NCBI GenBank assembly: GCA_018697095.1
Contig: JABHSG010000003.1
Span: 212,895-276,894 of the forward strand
Direction: 5' to 3'
Length of the DNA stretch: 64,000 nt
Source: an archaeon
GTDB taxonomy: Archaea > Nanobdellota > Nanobdellia > Woesearchaeales > GW2011-AR9
Below, piece after piece: positions 50,339-58,823 of the stretch. Within the stretch, counting starts at the first letter, position 1. Each line of letters opens with the position of its first letter. The notes under the pieces were generated by a model. It was not told the origin of the DNA. It worked only from the letters and a program-made list of their open reading frames with translations, and searched no databases. A program made the translations under genes and the position numbers.

Positions 50339-51262
50339 CTAACTTTCAACTACTACAAATTTTTCTAAGCAGTCTTCATTAAGTCCAGTCCAACTAATCG
50401 TATCACAAATACTTACATCAAGTTCTGGTTTTAGAGGTATTAATTTCAATACACAAACATCTTGGTAAAAGCTACTTTTTACAAAGCTGCAATGTTCTAA
50501 ATCTAAACTTTCTTTAGCAACAGAGATAACACATCTATCATGGTCTTCAAGTCCTACTCCAAAACAAAGTGAAGGGTTTTCTGTTTGAATTGCGTATTCT
50601 AAATAACATTCATAACTTTGTTCTTCGCTTCCAATAGCTGCGCAGTAGTATTTTCCTTCTTCAAGGCCACCAATTGCAAACAAACAGTTATCAATCCAAT
50701 AATCCTCTTTGATGTCATAACAAATTTCAACATCAACTTCTTCAATTGCGATTTGCATTTGACAATTTCCTTGAGTTTGTGAATCAGTTAATTCTGAGCA
50801 AGCTTCCAAATCAGAATTAGCAACAGCCAAATCAACTAAACATAACTCTTTGTAACTTGAATCTGTTGGGATAAAATCGCAACGTGCTTGTTCATAAAAA
50901 CATAAGTCTCGTTGTCCGCCTTCCATTCCAAAACAGCCGCCAGAGTTTAAATCATATGCCATAAATCCAGCAACAAGAACTAGAAATACTAAAATTACAA
51001 TGCTTCGTCCTTTGTGATAACCAGCTGCCTTGCTAGAATCTGAGTTAGTATGGTGATTACTATGGGCCTTAGGTTCATGATGAATCTTTTTTGTTTCAGT
51101 AGCATTAACTTCCTCAATCTTTTCTTCAACCTTCTTTTCAGTCTCAGTAGCTTCAACTTCCTTTGGCTCTTTTTGTGCTAAAATACTCTCTTCAATTACT
51201 TCTCCTTCAGTAGCTTCAGTGCTAGTTTCAGAAGCATCTTGGCTTTCAGACTTCTTTTCCAT
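50339..51262 (-). CDS. Membrane-anchored protein with cysteine-repeat outer domain
   Basis: 307 residues from the ATG at 51262 (MEKKSESQD); an upstream ATG at 51277 is possible. The first about 95 residues are Glu/Thr/Lys-rich and disordered, with a His-rich patch (HHEPKAHSNHH). One membrane helix follows (SIVILVFLVLVAGFMAYDL), then about 190 residues in which paired cysteines recur about every 25-35 residues in a short helical repeat (C-x-x-x-A-x-x-x-x-x-x-x-x-C type). The repeats suggest a disulfide-stapled solenoid outside the cell. No function known. Confidence 0.78.
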   Translation of the reverse strand: MEKKSESQDASETSTEATEGEVIEESILAQKEPKEVEATETEKKVEEKIEEVNATETKKIHHEPKAHSNHHTNSDSSKAAGYHKGRSIVILVFLVLVAGFMAYDLNSGGCFGMEGGQRDLCFYEQARCDFIPTDSSYKELCLVDLAVANSDLEACSELTDSQTQGNCQMQIAIEEVDVEICYDIKEDYWIDNCLFAIGGLEEGKYYCAAIGSEEQSYECYLEYAIQTENPSLCFGVGLEDHDRCVISVAKESLDLEHCSFVKSSFYQDVCVLKLIPLKPELDVSICDTISWTGLNEDCLEKFVVVES

Positions 51263-51373
51263 ACCTATCTCTCGCAATTTCCACTTTTTATACTTTGTGG
51301 ATCCAAAATGCTAGCCACTAGCCACTAGTCAAGCTTGGATGAAGAATATAAAGGCAAACAAAATCAATCTAAT

Positions 51374-52021
51374 ATGAACATTGGAAAAGTATCTCCCATC
51401 GTTTTAAACAAAAATTCTGCTTATTTAGCAGGAGTAATAGTTGGAGATGGGTGCATCTATTCTGGCACAAAATCTAAAACTAATCTAGGTAAGGATTATA
51501 AAATTACAATAGAAGTAATTGATTTGGATTTCTTAAAAAAAGTAGAATCACTAACAAAAGAGATTATCAAAACAAAAAGCACAATCGTAAAAAGAAAAAA
51601 ACTAAGGGCAAATCAAAAACAATTATATTACTTCCAATTCAGAAACAAAAGTTTCTATTATTTTCTAACAAAAGATCTTGAAATACCTTCTGGGAAAAAA
51701 AGTGGTATTGTATCAATCCCTCAAAAAATTCTTTCAAATAAAAATCTTCAAATGTCATTCATTTCAGGACTATTTGATACCGATGGGGGAAAAAGAGGCA
51801 AAACAATTGGTTTTACTTCAAAAAGCCAAAAGCTTATTCAAGAGGTTTCATCAATACTCAAACAACGCCATATTGGTCATTTTCTTGAATCTTGGAAGCA
51901 TAAGGCATACTCAAGTAATTATTATGGACTTAAAATATCAAGAAAAGATAGCGACAAGTTTTTAAAAGGCCTGCAGCTCCAGAGTGCAAGCAAGAGGCAA
52001 CTCTTGCAGGGTTCGAGATAG
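51374..52021 (+). CDS. LAGLIDADG homing endonuclease
   Basis: 215 residues from the ATG at 51374; a TTG at 51335 adds 13 residues. Two motifs, LAGVIVGDGC and ISGLFDTDGG, mark a two-domain monomeric LAGLIDADG enzyme, with the Asp residues for DNA cleavage in place. The gene ends 33 bases before the tRNA-Leu gene. There is no intein or surrounding host gene. Both flanks contain short tRNA-like sequences (see findings), so it may be the remnant of a mobile intron. Compact, Lys-rich and intact, it could still be active. Confidence 0.88.
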   Translation: MNIGKVSPIVLNKNSAYLAGVIVGDGCIYSGTKSKTNLGKDYKITIEVIDLDFLKKVESLTKEIIKTKSTIVKRKKLRANQKQLYYFQFRNKSFYYFLTKDLEIPSGKKSGIVSIPQKILSNKNLQMSFISGLFDTDGGKRGKTIGFTSKSQKLIQEVSSILKQRHIGHFLESWKHKAYSSNYYGLKISRKDSDKFLKGLQLQSASKRQLLQGSR

Positions 52022-52054
52022 ACATTAATCTTGGGTTTCCTTGATCACTCACTC

Positions 52055-52171
52055 GTGGATGTGCCAGAGTGGTCAAATGGGCTGGAAGAGAGTAACATTC
52101 GTGGTGCTTTCTGGCTTTGCTTAGGACCCAGTGGCTTAGTGCCTACGCAGGTTCGAGCCCTGCCATCCACA
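52055..52171 (+). tRNA. tRNA-Leu (anticodon TAG) with a non-canonical intron
   Basis: Acceptor GTGGATG pairs perfectly with CATCCAC. The D stem is CCA/TGG, the variable arm contains GGC/GCC, the T arm is GCAGG-TTCGAGC-CCTGC, and the discriminator is A with no CCA. Removing 33 bases (52086-52118) joins CTGG to GCTTAGGACCCAG. This forms the stem CTGGG/CCCAG around loop CTTAGGA, giving anticodon TAG. The intron would sit between positions 30 and 31, not at the usual 37/38. The intron ends can form an imperfect bulge-helix-bulge. No clear TATA box lies just upstream. Confidence 0.82.
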
Positions 52172-52203
52172 CTTTTTTTTCTTTCTTAATTGTTTTAGAA
52201 GAG

Positions 52204-53775
52204 TTATTTTTGAGCAGCTTTTTTCCACAAATAATCAAAGTATTTTTTATAACCACTAAATACAGTTTTATCATCAATAATTGTAATAGTTGTACGTTTG
52301 CCCCAGATAATGTTAGCAACTTTGTTTCCATAAAAACAAATAACGTGCGGGCTTGATAATTCTGGTGGGAGCACCCTATGTTCGTAATACTTAACACTCT
52401 CTCGCTTTTCTCCAGAAAATAAATTTCCAACTAATTTGTGATCAATTAAATCATGCCAAAAAACTTTCTTTTCTACTCTCTCTTTTCGATACCACTTCCA
52501 AAGTTTAGGAAAATATTTAGAAATCCCATCGTTGCCACCAATAAACCATACATCCTTATGTTTCAAAGTATCTTCTAAAAAGTAGCGAGCAGCATTTTCT
52601 CCTTCAAGTGTAATTGTTCTTTGATTCCATTGCAAATTAAATTGTTTTCTAAAAGCTTGAGTGATCTCTTTATTATTAATTGTAATTACTGTAGGTTCTT
52701 TTGCCTGTAGCATAATCAAAGTTTTATTTTTGTACGGATATATATTCACAGGAGAGCTATTTTTGTATGGCAAAAATTTAATTTCTCCTTTTTCAAAATT
52801 AGGTGAATTTTGTGCAATCATTTTTTTTGTACCATCTTGAAAAAGCCACCTAGCATGAATATCTTTTTTTTTTCTAAATTTATGGAATTTAGTAAATATT
52901 TTTGCATACTCTTTTTCCTTTCCTTTAACTCCAAATGCCGCGCCAAGCGCATCAAATGTATCTTTTTTATCAATTCCAGAAACAAAGTCATTAAGTGCTA
53001 AAAGCATTGGGTCCCACCCTTTAACAACACTCACATCCTGTTTCCATGCTCGCTCAAAGCGCCCCATCATTGTATCTGCAAGTCCTTGGTTACGAATTTG
53101 AATCCATAACCTATCTTTTGCCATGGAAAATAATACAGTGTCTTTGTAAATTAGTGTGGCAACAACATTGCTTTCTTGAGACGTTATTTTTGCTTTAGCT
53201 TTTGGCATATCATCAAGAACTTTCACTAAATTAGCCAATTTTTGTCCAAACAAAGCCCTAAAATGTACACCTTGCCTAACTCTTTTTTTGTGAAAACGAA
53301 TTAAAAATTTTTGAAAAGTTTCATCAACATCAGAAAAACCAAATGCTACAAATTCATCTCCTTTAGAGCAGCTATTCAAGATATTATCAAAAGCAGTTTG
53401 TGCTCCCTTAAGTCCCTTGAATACAAGTGTCTCAGATCTGTTTTCAGAAAGTTTTTGTTTAATCTCAAGTGAAGGCAATAATTTCTCAACTTCCAAGGCC
53501 TGCTTTTCAACCAATCGCTGCTTCTCTTTCATATAATCAAGCAAACGTTTTGGACTAGCAGCTTCAAAATGTTTTACTCCACCTTTGATCACGAAACTAG
53601 CAAGACCCTTTTGCATCAATTTTTCAAGAACTTCATAAATTTTAGAAGACGCAGCTCTAGACTTTTCTACAATTGGTCCAGTAGAAGATGAACCTAGTTC
53701 CAAAAGTGCCAAGTACACTTTAATTTCAGATTTAGTAAGTCCAATCTCCTCAAGTAAATGTTCAATATTTGCCAC
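52204..53775 (-). CDS. TrmB-family transcription regulator, extended
   Basis: 523 residues, about twice the usual length. The N-terminal winged helix (LTKSEIKVYLALLELGSSST, then SKIYEVLEKLMQKGLASF) is TrmB-type. A coiled dimerisation helix follows, then a phospholipase-D-like sensor domain (GLKGAQTAFDNIL ... RLWIQIRNQGLADTMMGRF). Two further segments look like repeats of that sensor domain (ARWLFQDGTKKMI; KDVWFIGGNDGI). TrmB proteins respond to sugars. The extra domains could sense a second ligand. Ligand and targets unknown. Confidence 0.88.
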   Translation of the reverse strand: MANIEHLLEEIGLTKSEIKVYLALLELGSSSTGPIVEKSRAASSKIYEVLEKLMQKGLASFVIKGGVKHFEAASPKRLLDYMKEKQRLVEKQALEVEKLLPSLEIKQKLSENRSETLVFKGLKGAQTAFDNILNSCSKGDEFVAFGFSDVDETFQKFLIRFHKKRVRQGVHFRALFGQKLANLVKVLDDMPKAKAKITSQESNVVATLIYKDTVLFSMAKDRLWIQIRNQGLADTMMGRFERAWKQDVSVVKGWDPMLLALNDFVSGIDKKDTFDALGAAFGVKGKEKEYAKIFTKFHKFRKKKDIHARWLFQDGTKKMIAQNSPNFEKGEIKFLPYKNSSPVNIYPYKNKTLIMLQAKEPTVITINNKEITQAFRKQFNLQWNQRTITLEGENAARYFLEDTLKHKDVWFIGGNDGISKYFPKLWKWYRKERVEKKVFWHDLIDHKLVGNLFSGEKRESVKYYEHRVLPPELSSPHVICFYGNKVANIIWGKRTTITIIDDKTVFSGYKKYFDYLWKKAAQK

Positions 53776-53931
53776 AAGCTCTACAAAACACTATTCAAAT
53801 AAAAAACTTCCCTAAATAGTTACTTATTTCTCCCCCGTAAGGGTTAGGTGATATTAATATACTTGCAACTTAAACATATATCCAAGAGGCAAGTGGATTT
53901 GGTGTTTTGTTTACATAAAGAGGAATAAAAC

Positions 53932-54597
53932 ATGAAACAAATAAAAAAAAATATAGCGACAGCTTTAGCAGCTGTAGCACTAACTACATACGCAGTAGCA
54001 CCACAAACTACGCATGCAGCAGGAAAATTTGATCTTATAGCAACTAATCAAGGATTTCTTGGAGATTTCGTAGCTTTTGGACAAACACAAGGCGATTGGT
54101 ACACAGGGGCTCTTGGAAGAGCAAGGCCAAGTCACACCTGGGAAGAAGGTGGTGACAATGTATTTGGTTTAGCAGAAATAAATGCAGGATACAAATTTGC
54201 TTCAATAGCATTAGAAGCAAGGTTTTCAGAAGATTCAAATTACCAAGCAATCCCTTTTGCAGTTGCGCAAGTAAAAGGTGAAAAGACAACAAAAAATGGG
54301 ACTGAGCTAAAAGGTTCAGCGTGGATAGGATCATCTCTTCCAAAACCAGCGGTTCTTGAACTTCGTTTGGCAGGATCAGCTAACATAGAAAGTGACAAAT
54401 GGTTCAGTCCAGATTTAGTAGAACTTGAAACACTTACTTGGAAAAAAGAAGATGGTTTTAGTGGGACAATAAGACCATTTGTAGCATACAATGTCACTAA
54501 AAATATTGCCGCAGGAATTTATGCAGAAAATAATTGGGAGCAACAATCACTATCAGCGGTTGCCGCAGGGCTAAAGGTATCATATCGGCAGTTATAA
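53932..54597 (+). CDS. Secreted beta-rich protein of unknown function
   Basis: 221 residues. The signal peptide IATALAAVALTTYAVAPQTT ends in HAA before GKFDLIA. The mature protein is a series of amphipathic strands (YKFASIALEARF, AVLELRLAGSANI, GTIRPFVAYNV, IAAGIYAENNW) ending KVSYRQL. This resembles small beta-barrel outer-membrane proteins of bacteria, odd for an archaeon without an outer membrane. It may be a secreted beta-sandwich instead. A GAGG ribosome-binding site precedes the ATG. No partner gene is evident. Confidence 0.72.
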   Translation: MKQIKKNIATALAAVALTTYAVAPQTTHAAGKFDLIATNQGFLGDFVAFGQTQGDWYTGALGRARPSHTWEEGGDNVFGLAEINAGYKFASIALEARFSEDSNYQAIPFAVAQVKGEKTTKNGTELKGSAWIGSSLPKPAVLELRLAGSANIESDKWFSPDLVELETLTWKKEDGFSGTIRPFVAYNVTKNIAAGIYAENNWEQQSLSAVAAGLKVSYRQL

Positions 54598-54631
54598 TTT
54601 TTTTATTTTTTTACAAATTAACATATTCAAA

Positions 54632-55984
54632 ATGAAACTAAATCTTTTGTTTCCAAGACATAATGGCACTGTAAATATTCAAAGACCTCAACCACCAACT
54701 GGACTTTTAACCCTAGGTGCCTATCTCAAAAAAGTAGCCCCAAAAGTTGAAGTAAAAGTTTACGATGCAAATGCAGCGAGTGAAAATATAATTGGTGATG
54801 TTACAAATGCAGATATTATTGGGATATCTACTTGGTTTTCTAATTATGATGCTGGAATAGTTTCTACGAAGCAAATACGAGAAAGAAATCCAAGTGCGAT
54901 GATTGTACTTGGTGGACCGCATGCAGGAGCGATCCCAAGAAGAGTACTTGCAAACAACTCTGGTATAGATTCTGTAGTTTCAGGAGATGGTGAAAAAGCA
55001 ATTGCTGCAATTGTGAGAGGGGCAGATCCAACTAGCATACCTGGATTAACTTATAGGGATGGTAGTATGATAAAAACTAACCCAGCAGATTACAGTTTGC
55101 CACTTGGCGATATCCCTGCATTCACTTTAGATAATTTAGTGACACCATTTGAATGGATAGCGCAAACTAATGGTGCTCTTTCTTCTTTTCCAATTTCTCA
55201 GTTTCGTGGTTGTTTTAGGATAAAGCGTTGTAACTATTGTTCTCTTCCAGTTGATGGGACTAGAAAATCAAATCCTCAAAGTTTTTGGCAGCAAGTACGT
55301 GTTTTGCATGAACGCTACGGTATTGATTCATTTTTTGAAACAGCCGATATATTCCCCATTAAACTTGCAAGAAGGCTTGCAGATGCCAAGCCAACTAGTC
55401 TCAAAGACATCCAATTTAGGGTGTACATTTATCCTGGTATGCTTAGAGCAAAACCACAGTACGCAAAAGACCTAAGGGATATGGGTGTCACAACTGCGTT
55501 TATGGGTGTTGAAAATGTCAGGCAATTTCCAGATTCTTCTCATTTTCAAAAAGGTTATAACAGAAGTTTTCCAAGAGGATATACTACAACTGATCTAATA
55601 CAAGAGATAAGAGTTTTAGGAGATTATGGTATTCGCGTAATGCCTGGCTTTGTACTTGGACTTCCAGGTGAAACAAGAAATAGCCTTGCAGCAAATAAAG
55701 AATTGATTCAAGAAATTACAGAACTAGAAAATGTGAGAGAAGTTTCAATTAGTCCTGTGATCCCACTTCCAGGGTCAGCGTATTTTCAAAAGGCAATAAC
55801 TAACCAAAGTGTTTTAACAGAGTATAAAGCGCTAGCCTTTGAAGACCTCAAAAGAACCGATAAAATAAACTACAAATTACTTACAAGGTTATTTACATCA
55901 CAATTTACAAAGGTAGAACCCGAAGATGTGATTAATGTGGTTCAAGCAATTACTGGAATTAGAGTTGCACATTTTGGGTACTGA
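54632..55984 (+). CDS. B12-binding-domain radical SAM protein with CX5CX2C motif
   Basis: 450 residues. Residues 1-140 form a cobalamin-binding-like Rossmann domain (PPTGLLTLGAYL; ADIIGISTWFSNYD; VLGGPHAG; VVSGDGEKA). The His-on cobalamin motif DxHxxG is not seen. The radical SAM domain then begins FRGCFRIKRCNYCSLP, where the cysteines are spaced CX5CX2C instead of CX3CX2C. The remaining barrel is typical (MGVENVRQFPDS; GIRVMPGFVLGLPGETRNS). It likely modifies a lipid, cofactor or peptide through radical chemistry. There is no operon partner besides the preceding secreted protein (34-base gap). Confidence 0.85.
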   Translation: MKLNLLFPRHNGTVNIQRPQPPTGLLTLGAYLKKVAPKVEVKVYDANAASENIIGDVTNADIIGISTWFSNYDAGIVSTKQIRERNPSAMIVLGGPHAGAIPRRVLANNSGIDSVVSGDGEKAIAAIVRGADPTSIPGLTYRDGSMIKTNPADYSLPLGDIPAFTLDNLVTPFEWIAQTNGALSSFPISQFRGCFRIKRCNYCSLPVDGTRKSNPQSFWQQVRVLHERYGIDSFFETADIFPIKLARRLADAKPTSLKDIQFRVYIYPGMLRAKPQYAKDLRDMGVTTAFMGVENVRQFPDSSHFQKGYNRSFPRGYTTTDLIQEIRVLGDYGIRVMPGFVLGLPGETRNSLAANKELIQEITELENVREVSISPVIPLPGSAYFQKAITNQSVLTEYKALAFEDLKRTDKINYKLLTRLFTSQFTKVEPEDVINVVQAITGIRVAHFGY

Positions 55985-56050
55985 TTTTTTATTCTTTTTA
56001 GCATTCTAATCCCCTAGATTTAAAAAGTACTTGACTTCTAACAATCTATA

Positions 56051-57157
56051 ATGGATCAAGAACTAAAGTTGCAGTTAATCAAAGAAGCAACTATTCACTG
56101 TACTAATATCCTAAAGCATAACCTAGAACTAAATCCAGAGCAAAGAGTTATTGTAATTCATGAATCTGGTCAAGGAATTGAACTTAATGATATCTTAGCT
56201 GCTGGATACCAAAACGCAATAAAATCACTTAACCATCAAAAAGCAGAATTTGTTCTTTTCGACAAAAATAAAATTTACAACGATGAAAATGATCCAAGAG
56301 AACTTAGTCCAGAACGTGCAGAGGAACTTAAAGCAATCCTTTACAACTTAAATCCAAAAGATGTCGTTGTTTTAATTCAAAATGTTAATTTTAGAATCTC
56401 TAGTTTCAGAATTCGCTTAGATCTAAAAAATCGTGGTTGTTTTGTAATCGAACACACACTCCTACATAGGGAACAAGAAAATTCTCAAACCTACATAAAC
56501 GCACTAACTTACGACCATGTTCATCATAAAGAAGTTTGTGAATTTATTCTTCCAAAAATACCTGCTGCAAAACAAATCCAAATCTTAAGTCAAGACAACT
56601 CTGTCCTCACATACGAAGGTCCTTTTGAAGAAGGAAAAACTAATGTCGGAAATCTCAAAGCCAATATGGGGAGTTTTTACCCAGTAGGTGAAATCTTTAC
56701 AGAACCAGTGGACATCAGTAAAGTTAACGGTACTTGTCAGATTTTCGCTTTTCCAAACAAAAAATTCAACACAGTAATTCCAGATGTTCCATTTCATGTG
56801 GAATTCAAAGATGGAACAATCATTAGTCATACTGGACCAAAAGAATTTCAAGATATAATTGAGCTTGTACAAACAGAAAACGAAAACAAAAAAGTATGGA
56901 TAAGAGAGATGGGTTTTGGCCTTAATCGTTTCCTTACTAAACAAAAACCACTAAATTTCATTTCAGCTTACGAACGCCACGAAGGTTACCATATCAGTAT
57001 CGGTCTCAAACACGGAGTCTTTAGAAAAAAGTTCAAAAGAGATGAGCAAGGAAATAAAATTAATCAACGTTTTCATATTGATATGTTCGTAGATGTCAAA
57101 GAGATCAAAATAGACAATGCAACTATCTTCAAAGATAACCACTATCTATCTAAATAA
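56051..57157 (+). CDS. M29-like metallo-aminopeptidase homologue
   Basis: 368 residues. The C-terminal half has features of the M29 (AmpS/thermophilic aminopeptidase) fold: NMGSFYPVGEIFTEP, GTIISHTGPKEF, the ligand-bearing REMGFGLNR, then YHISIGLKHG and FHIDMFVDVKEI. The expected Glu, His and Asp metal ligands appear in these blocks. The N-terminal half is more divergent. M29 enzymes remove N-terminal residues using two metal ions. The assignment rests on motif layout, so a related hydrolase is possible. Confidence 0.68.
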   Translation: MDQELKLQLIKEATIHCTNILKHNLELNPEQRVIVIHESGQGIELNDILAAGYQNAIKSLNHQKAEFVLFDKNKIYNDENDPRELSPERAEELKAILYNLNPKDVVVLIQNVNFRISSFRIRLDLKNRGCFVIEHTLLHREQENSQTYINALTYDHVHHKEVCEFILPKIPAAKQIQILSQDNSVLTYEGPFEEGKTNVGNLKANMGSFYPVGEIFTEPVDISKVNGTCQIFAFPNKKFNTVIPDVPFHVEFKDGTIISHTGPKEFQDIIELVQTENENKKVWIREMGFGLNRFLTKQKPLNFISAYERHEGYHISIGLKHGVFRKKFKRDEQGNKINQRFHIDMFVDVKEIKIDNATIFKDNHYLSK

Positions 57158-57236
57158 AAATGAGTATTACTTAATTTTTAACTAATTTCTAGGTTTAACT
57201 GTTAACTTTTTAAAAAGACAAGCTAAATCAGCTAAA

Positions 57237-57707
57237 ATGTTTGATTTAGGTGAAATTGTGAACTCTGTAGTGAGTCAGTATGCTTCTTTGTATAATGACT
57301 TATCTGCTGCCATTAGTCAACCAAGGTATGAGGTATCAAGTCTAACTGATCTAAAAAGCGAAGCAGAAAATATCTCAAGACCAAATTTTATGCAAAGAGC
57401 ATTGTATGGTGAAAAAGTACTTTTTGAAGTTGGCGGCAGACTAAAACCAGTAGGCAAAAAAGATGCAGGATACTTAGTTTTTTTTTCAGAAGAAAATTCA
57501 GTCAGAGTAGATAGTAGCGAACATGATGCTCCACTTTTAAAAGTAGCATTAGATCATAATATGAAAAATACAGTAATATCATATGATGCAAATACAAATG
57601 AATATACGCTTCATTCTTTCACTTGTGTTACCACAAGAGGGCAAGATGTCTTTACAGAACCAGGTCCAATAACTCTCTCCATTGTTCCTCAAAGAAATCG
57701 ATTCTAA
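57237..57707 (+). CDS. Uncharacterised cytoplasmic protein
   Basis: 156 residues, no family recognised. The N-terminus is helical (MFDLGEIVNSVVSQYASL), followed by a mostly beta C-terminal part (KVLFEVGGRLKPVGKKDAGY; EYTLHSFTCVTT; ITLSIVPQRNRF). No signal peptide or membrane helix. The stop overlaps the end of the convergent Nudix remnant by four bases. Confidence 0.65.
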   Translation: MFDLGEIVNSVVSQYASLYNDLSAAISQPRYEVSSLTDLKSEAENISRPNFMQRALYGEKVLFEVGGRLKPVGKKDAGYLVFFSEENSVRVDSSEHDAPLLKVALDHNMKNTVISYDANTNEYTLHSFTCVTTRGQDVFTEPGPITLSIVPQRNRF

Positions 57708-58138
57708 AGAACATCTTTATACGCAGCTAGTGCCGCTGGGAACTGTGAATGCCATGGTTTTGGAAAATCTCCAAGTTTGAACCATCCTAATTCATCAAAT
57801 TTGTGCGGTTCATTATTTACAACTTTTAATGGATCAACTTGGCATTTGAAATCTAGTGCAACCCAATGAGTGTCCTCACCATTTTCGCTTTTACGGTGTA
57901 CATCTCTATATCCCATAAATTCTATTTCTAAAACGTCACATCCAAATTCTTCTAGAATTTCTTTACGTACGCATTCCTTCGCGTTCAGTCCAAAGTCAAG
58001 GCCGCCACCGCCAACATCTCATCTTCCTCTCTCATCACGTGCACCTTGGCCACGTTTATGCAAAAGGTACTTTCCGTTGCCATCATGGCAAAAAAACACA
58101 ACACTAACTCCAATGTGGTCAATTCCTTTTTGGGACAT
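57704..58138 (-). pseudogene. Nudix hydrolase interrupted by TGA at a tryptophan position
   Basis: Reading from ATG 58138 gives MSQKGIDHIGVSVVFFCHDG ... ARDERGR, then TGA (58019-58021). The same frame then continues DVGGGGLDFGLNAKE with CVRKEILEEFG, a full Nudix box, to the stop at 57704. Trp is the residue expected before D-x-G-G-G. TGG to TGA is one base change. TGA is a normal stop elsewhere in the window (for example mgtE). The downstream piece alone lacks the first strands. It is a recently broken gene or a base error. Confidence 0.75.
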
Positions 58139-58287
58139 AGTAAAACTAAGTAAAATAAGAGCTTATAACTTTTGTGGATTAAAAACTTAAGTTTTATATA
58201 CTAAAAAAACAACATTTCACATATTGTAATATTTGATCACTATAATAGTATTCAAATAAAGTAACACAATAAAAATAAACTCAAATT

Positions 58288-58296
58288 GAGGTGGAT
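58288..58296 (+). promoter_or_regulatory. Ribosome-binding site deciding the doxX start
   Basis: GAGGTGGAT lies 5-13 bases before the ATG at 58301. The frame can be extended to a TTG at 58286, but that would place this site inside the coding region, so 58301 is preferred. Confidence 0.65.
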
Positions 58297-58300
58297 TAAT

Positions 58301-58702
58301 ATGAAAGGTAAATGTAGTAATTGTATCGCAAAATACGGTGACCATTTTTTTATGGCATTTCGTGTACTTGTAGGTTTAATGTTTTTCATGCATGGAGCAG
58401 GAAAATTATTTGGTTGGTTCGGAGCATCCGCAGTAGGCTTCTCTGGTCTAATTGGAGCAGCAGGAGTTCTTGAATTTCTTGTAGGTCTATTTGTACTGTT
58501 TGGATTATGGACAAGATTATCAGCAACAGTTGGCGCAGTAGTTATGCTTGTAGCGTATCTTTATGCACATCTTGGTTGGAACCCACTTACCAGTGGCGGA
58601 GAACTTGCTGTAATGTATTTCGTAGCATTCTTAGTATTAATGAAAGAAGGCGCTGGGAAATGGTCTCTTGAAAGACATATCACTGGAAAAGAACGCTTCT
58701 AA
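58301..58702 (+). CDS. DoxX-family membrane protein
   Basis: 133 residues with four membrane helices. The family features are FRVLVGLMFFMHGAGKLFGW near the start and LEFLVGLFVLFGLWTRLSA in the middle. A short cysteine-containing leader (MKGKCSNCIAKYG) precedes helix 1. DoxX proteins act in quinone, thiosulfate or oxidative-stress membrane processes, but most are uncharacterised. It has its own promoter region (CTATAATAG near 58241) and a strong ribosome-binding site, indicating high expression. Confidence 0.92.
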   Translation: MKGKCSNCIAKYGDHFFMAFRVLVGLMFFMHGAGKLFGWFGASAVGFSGLIGAAGVLEFLVGLFVLFGLWTRLSATVGAVVMLVAYLYAHLGWNPLTSGGELAVMYFVAFLVLMKEGAGKWSLERHITGKERF

Positions 58703-58735
58703 GTTTTTTTTCACTTTTTTTTTTTTTTTCCTTTT
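58703..58735 (+). terminator. T-rich terminator after doxX
   Basis: TTTTTTTT, CAC, then a run of about 15 T within 30 bases of the stop codon. Confidence 0.55.
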
Positions 58736-58736
58736 G

Positions 58737-58764
58737 GTGCAAAGAGAACTTTGTTTTCTTGCAC
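58737..58764. other. Hairpin containing a 16-base repeated core
   Basis: GTGCA and TGCAC enclose AGAGAAC-TTT-GTTTTCT, a 12-bp stem with one bulged A. The core AAAGAGAACTTTGTTT (58741-58756) recurs at 59385-59400 inside a hairpin with a different outer stem. A second perfect hairpin GAAACC-ATTT-GGTTTC follows at 58779-58794. Confidence 0.5.
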
Positions 58765-58823
58765 AAGAAAGCTTGCCAGAAACCATTTGGTTTCAGAGCA
58801 TTTTTAATTATAATCTTCTAATT

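Noticed and set aside
51990-52007. Group I intron structure around the homing endonuclease (GNRA-capped hairpin)
   Set aside because: One hairpin with a GCAA loop is present, but no P4-P6 or P7 core elements were found, and there is no interrupted rRNA or protein exon.
52055-52171. tRNA-Leu read as intronless
   Set aside because: Without removing the 33 bases there is no seven-base anticodon loop with U33, and the anticodon stem cannot close properly.
57870-58190. Plus-strand ORF of 106 codons
   Set aside because: It lies opposite the Nudix remnant, is Ser/Pro-rich as expected from antisense of that gene, and has no recognisable features.
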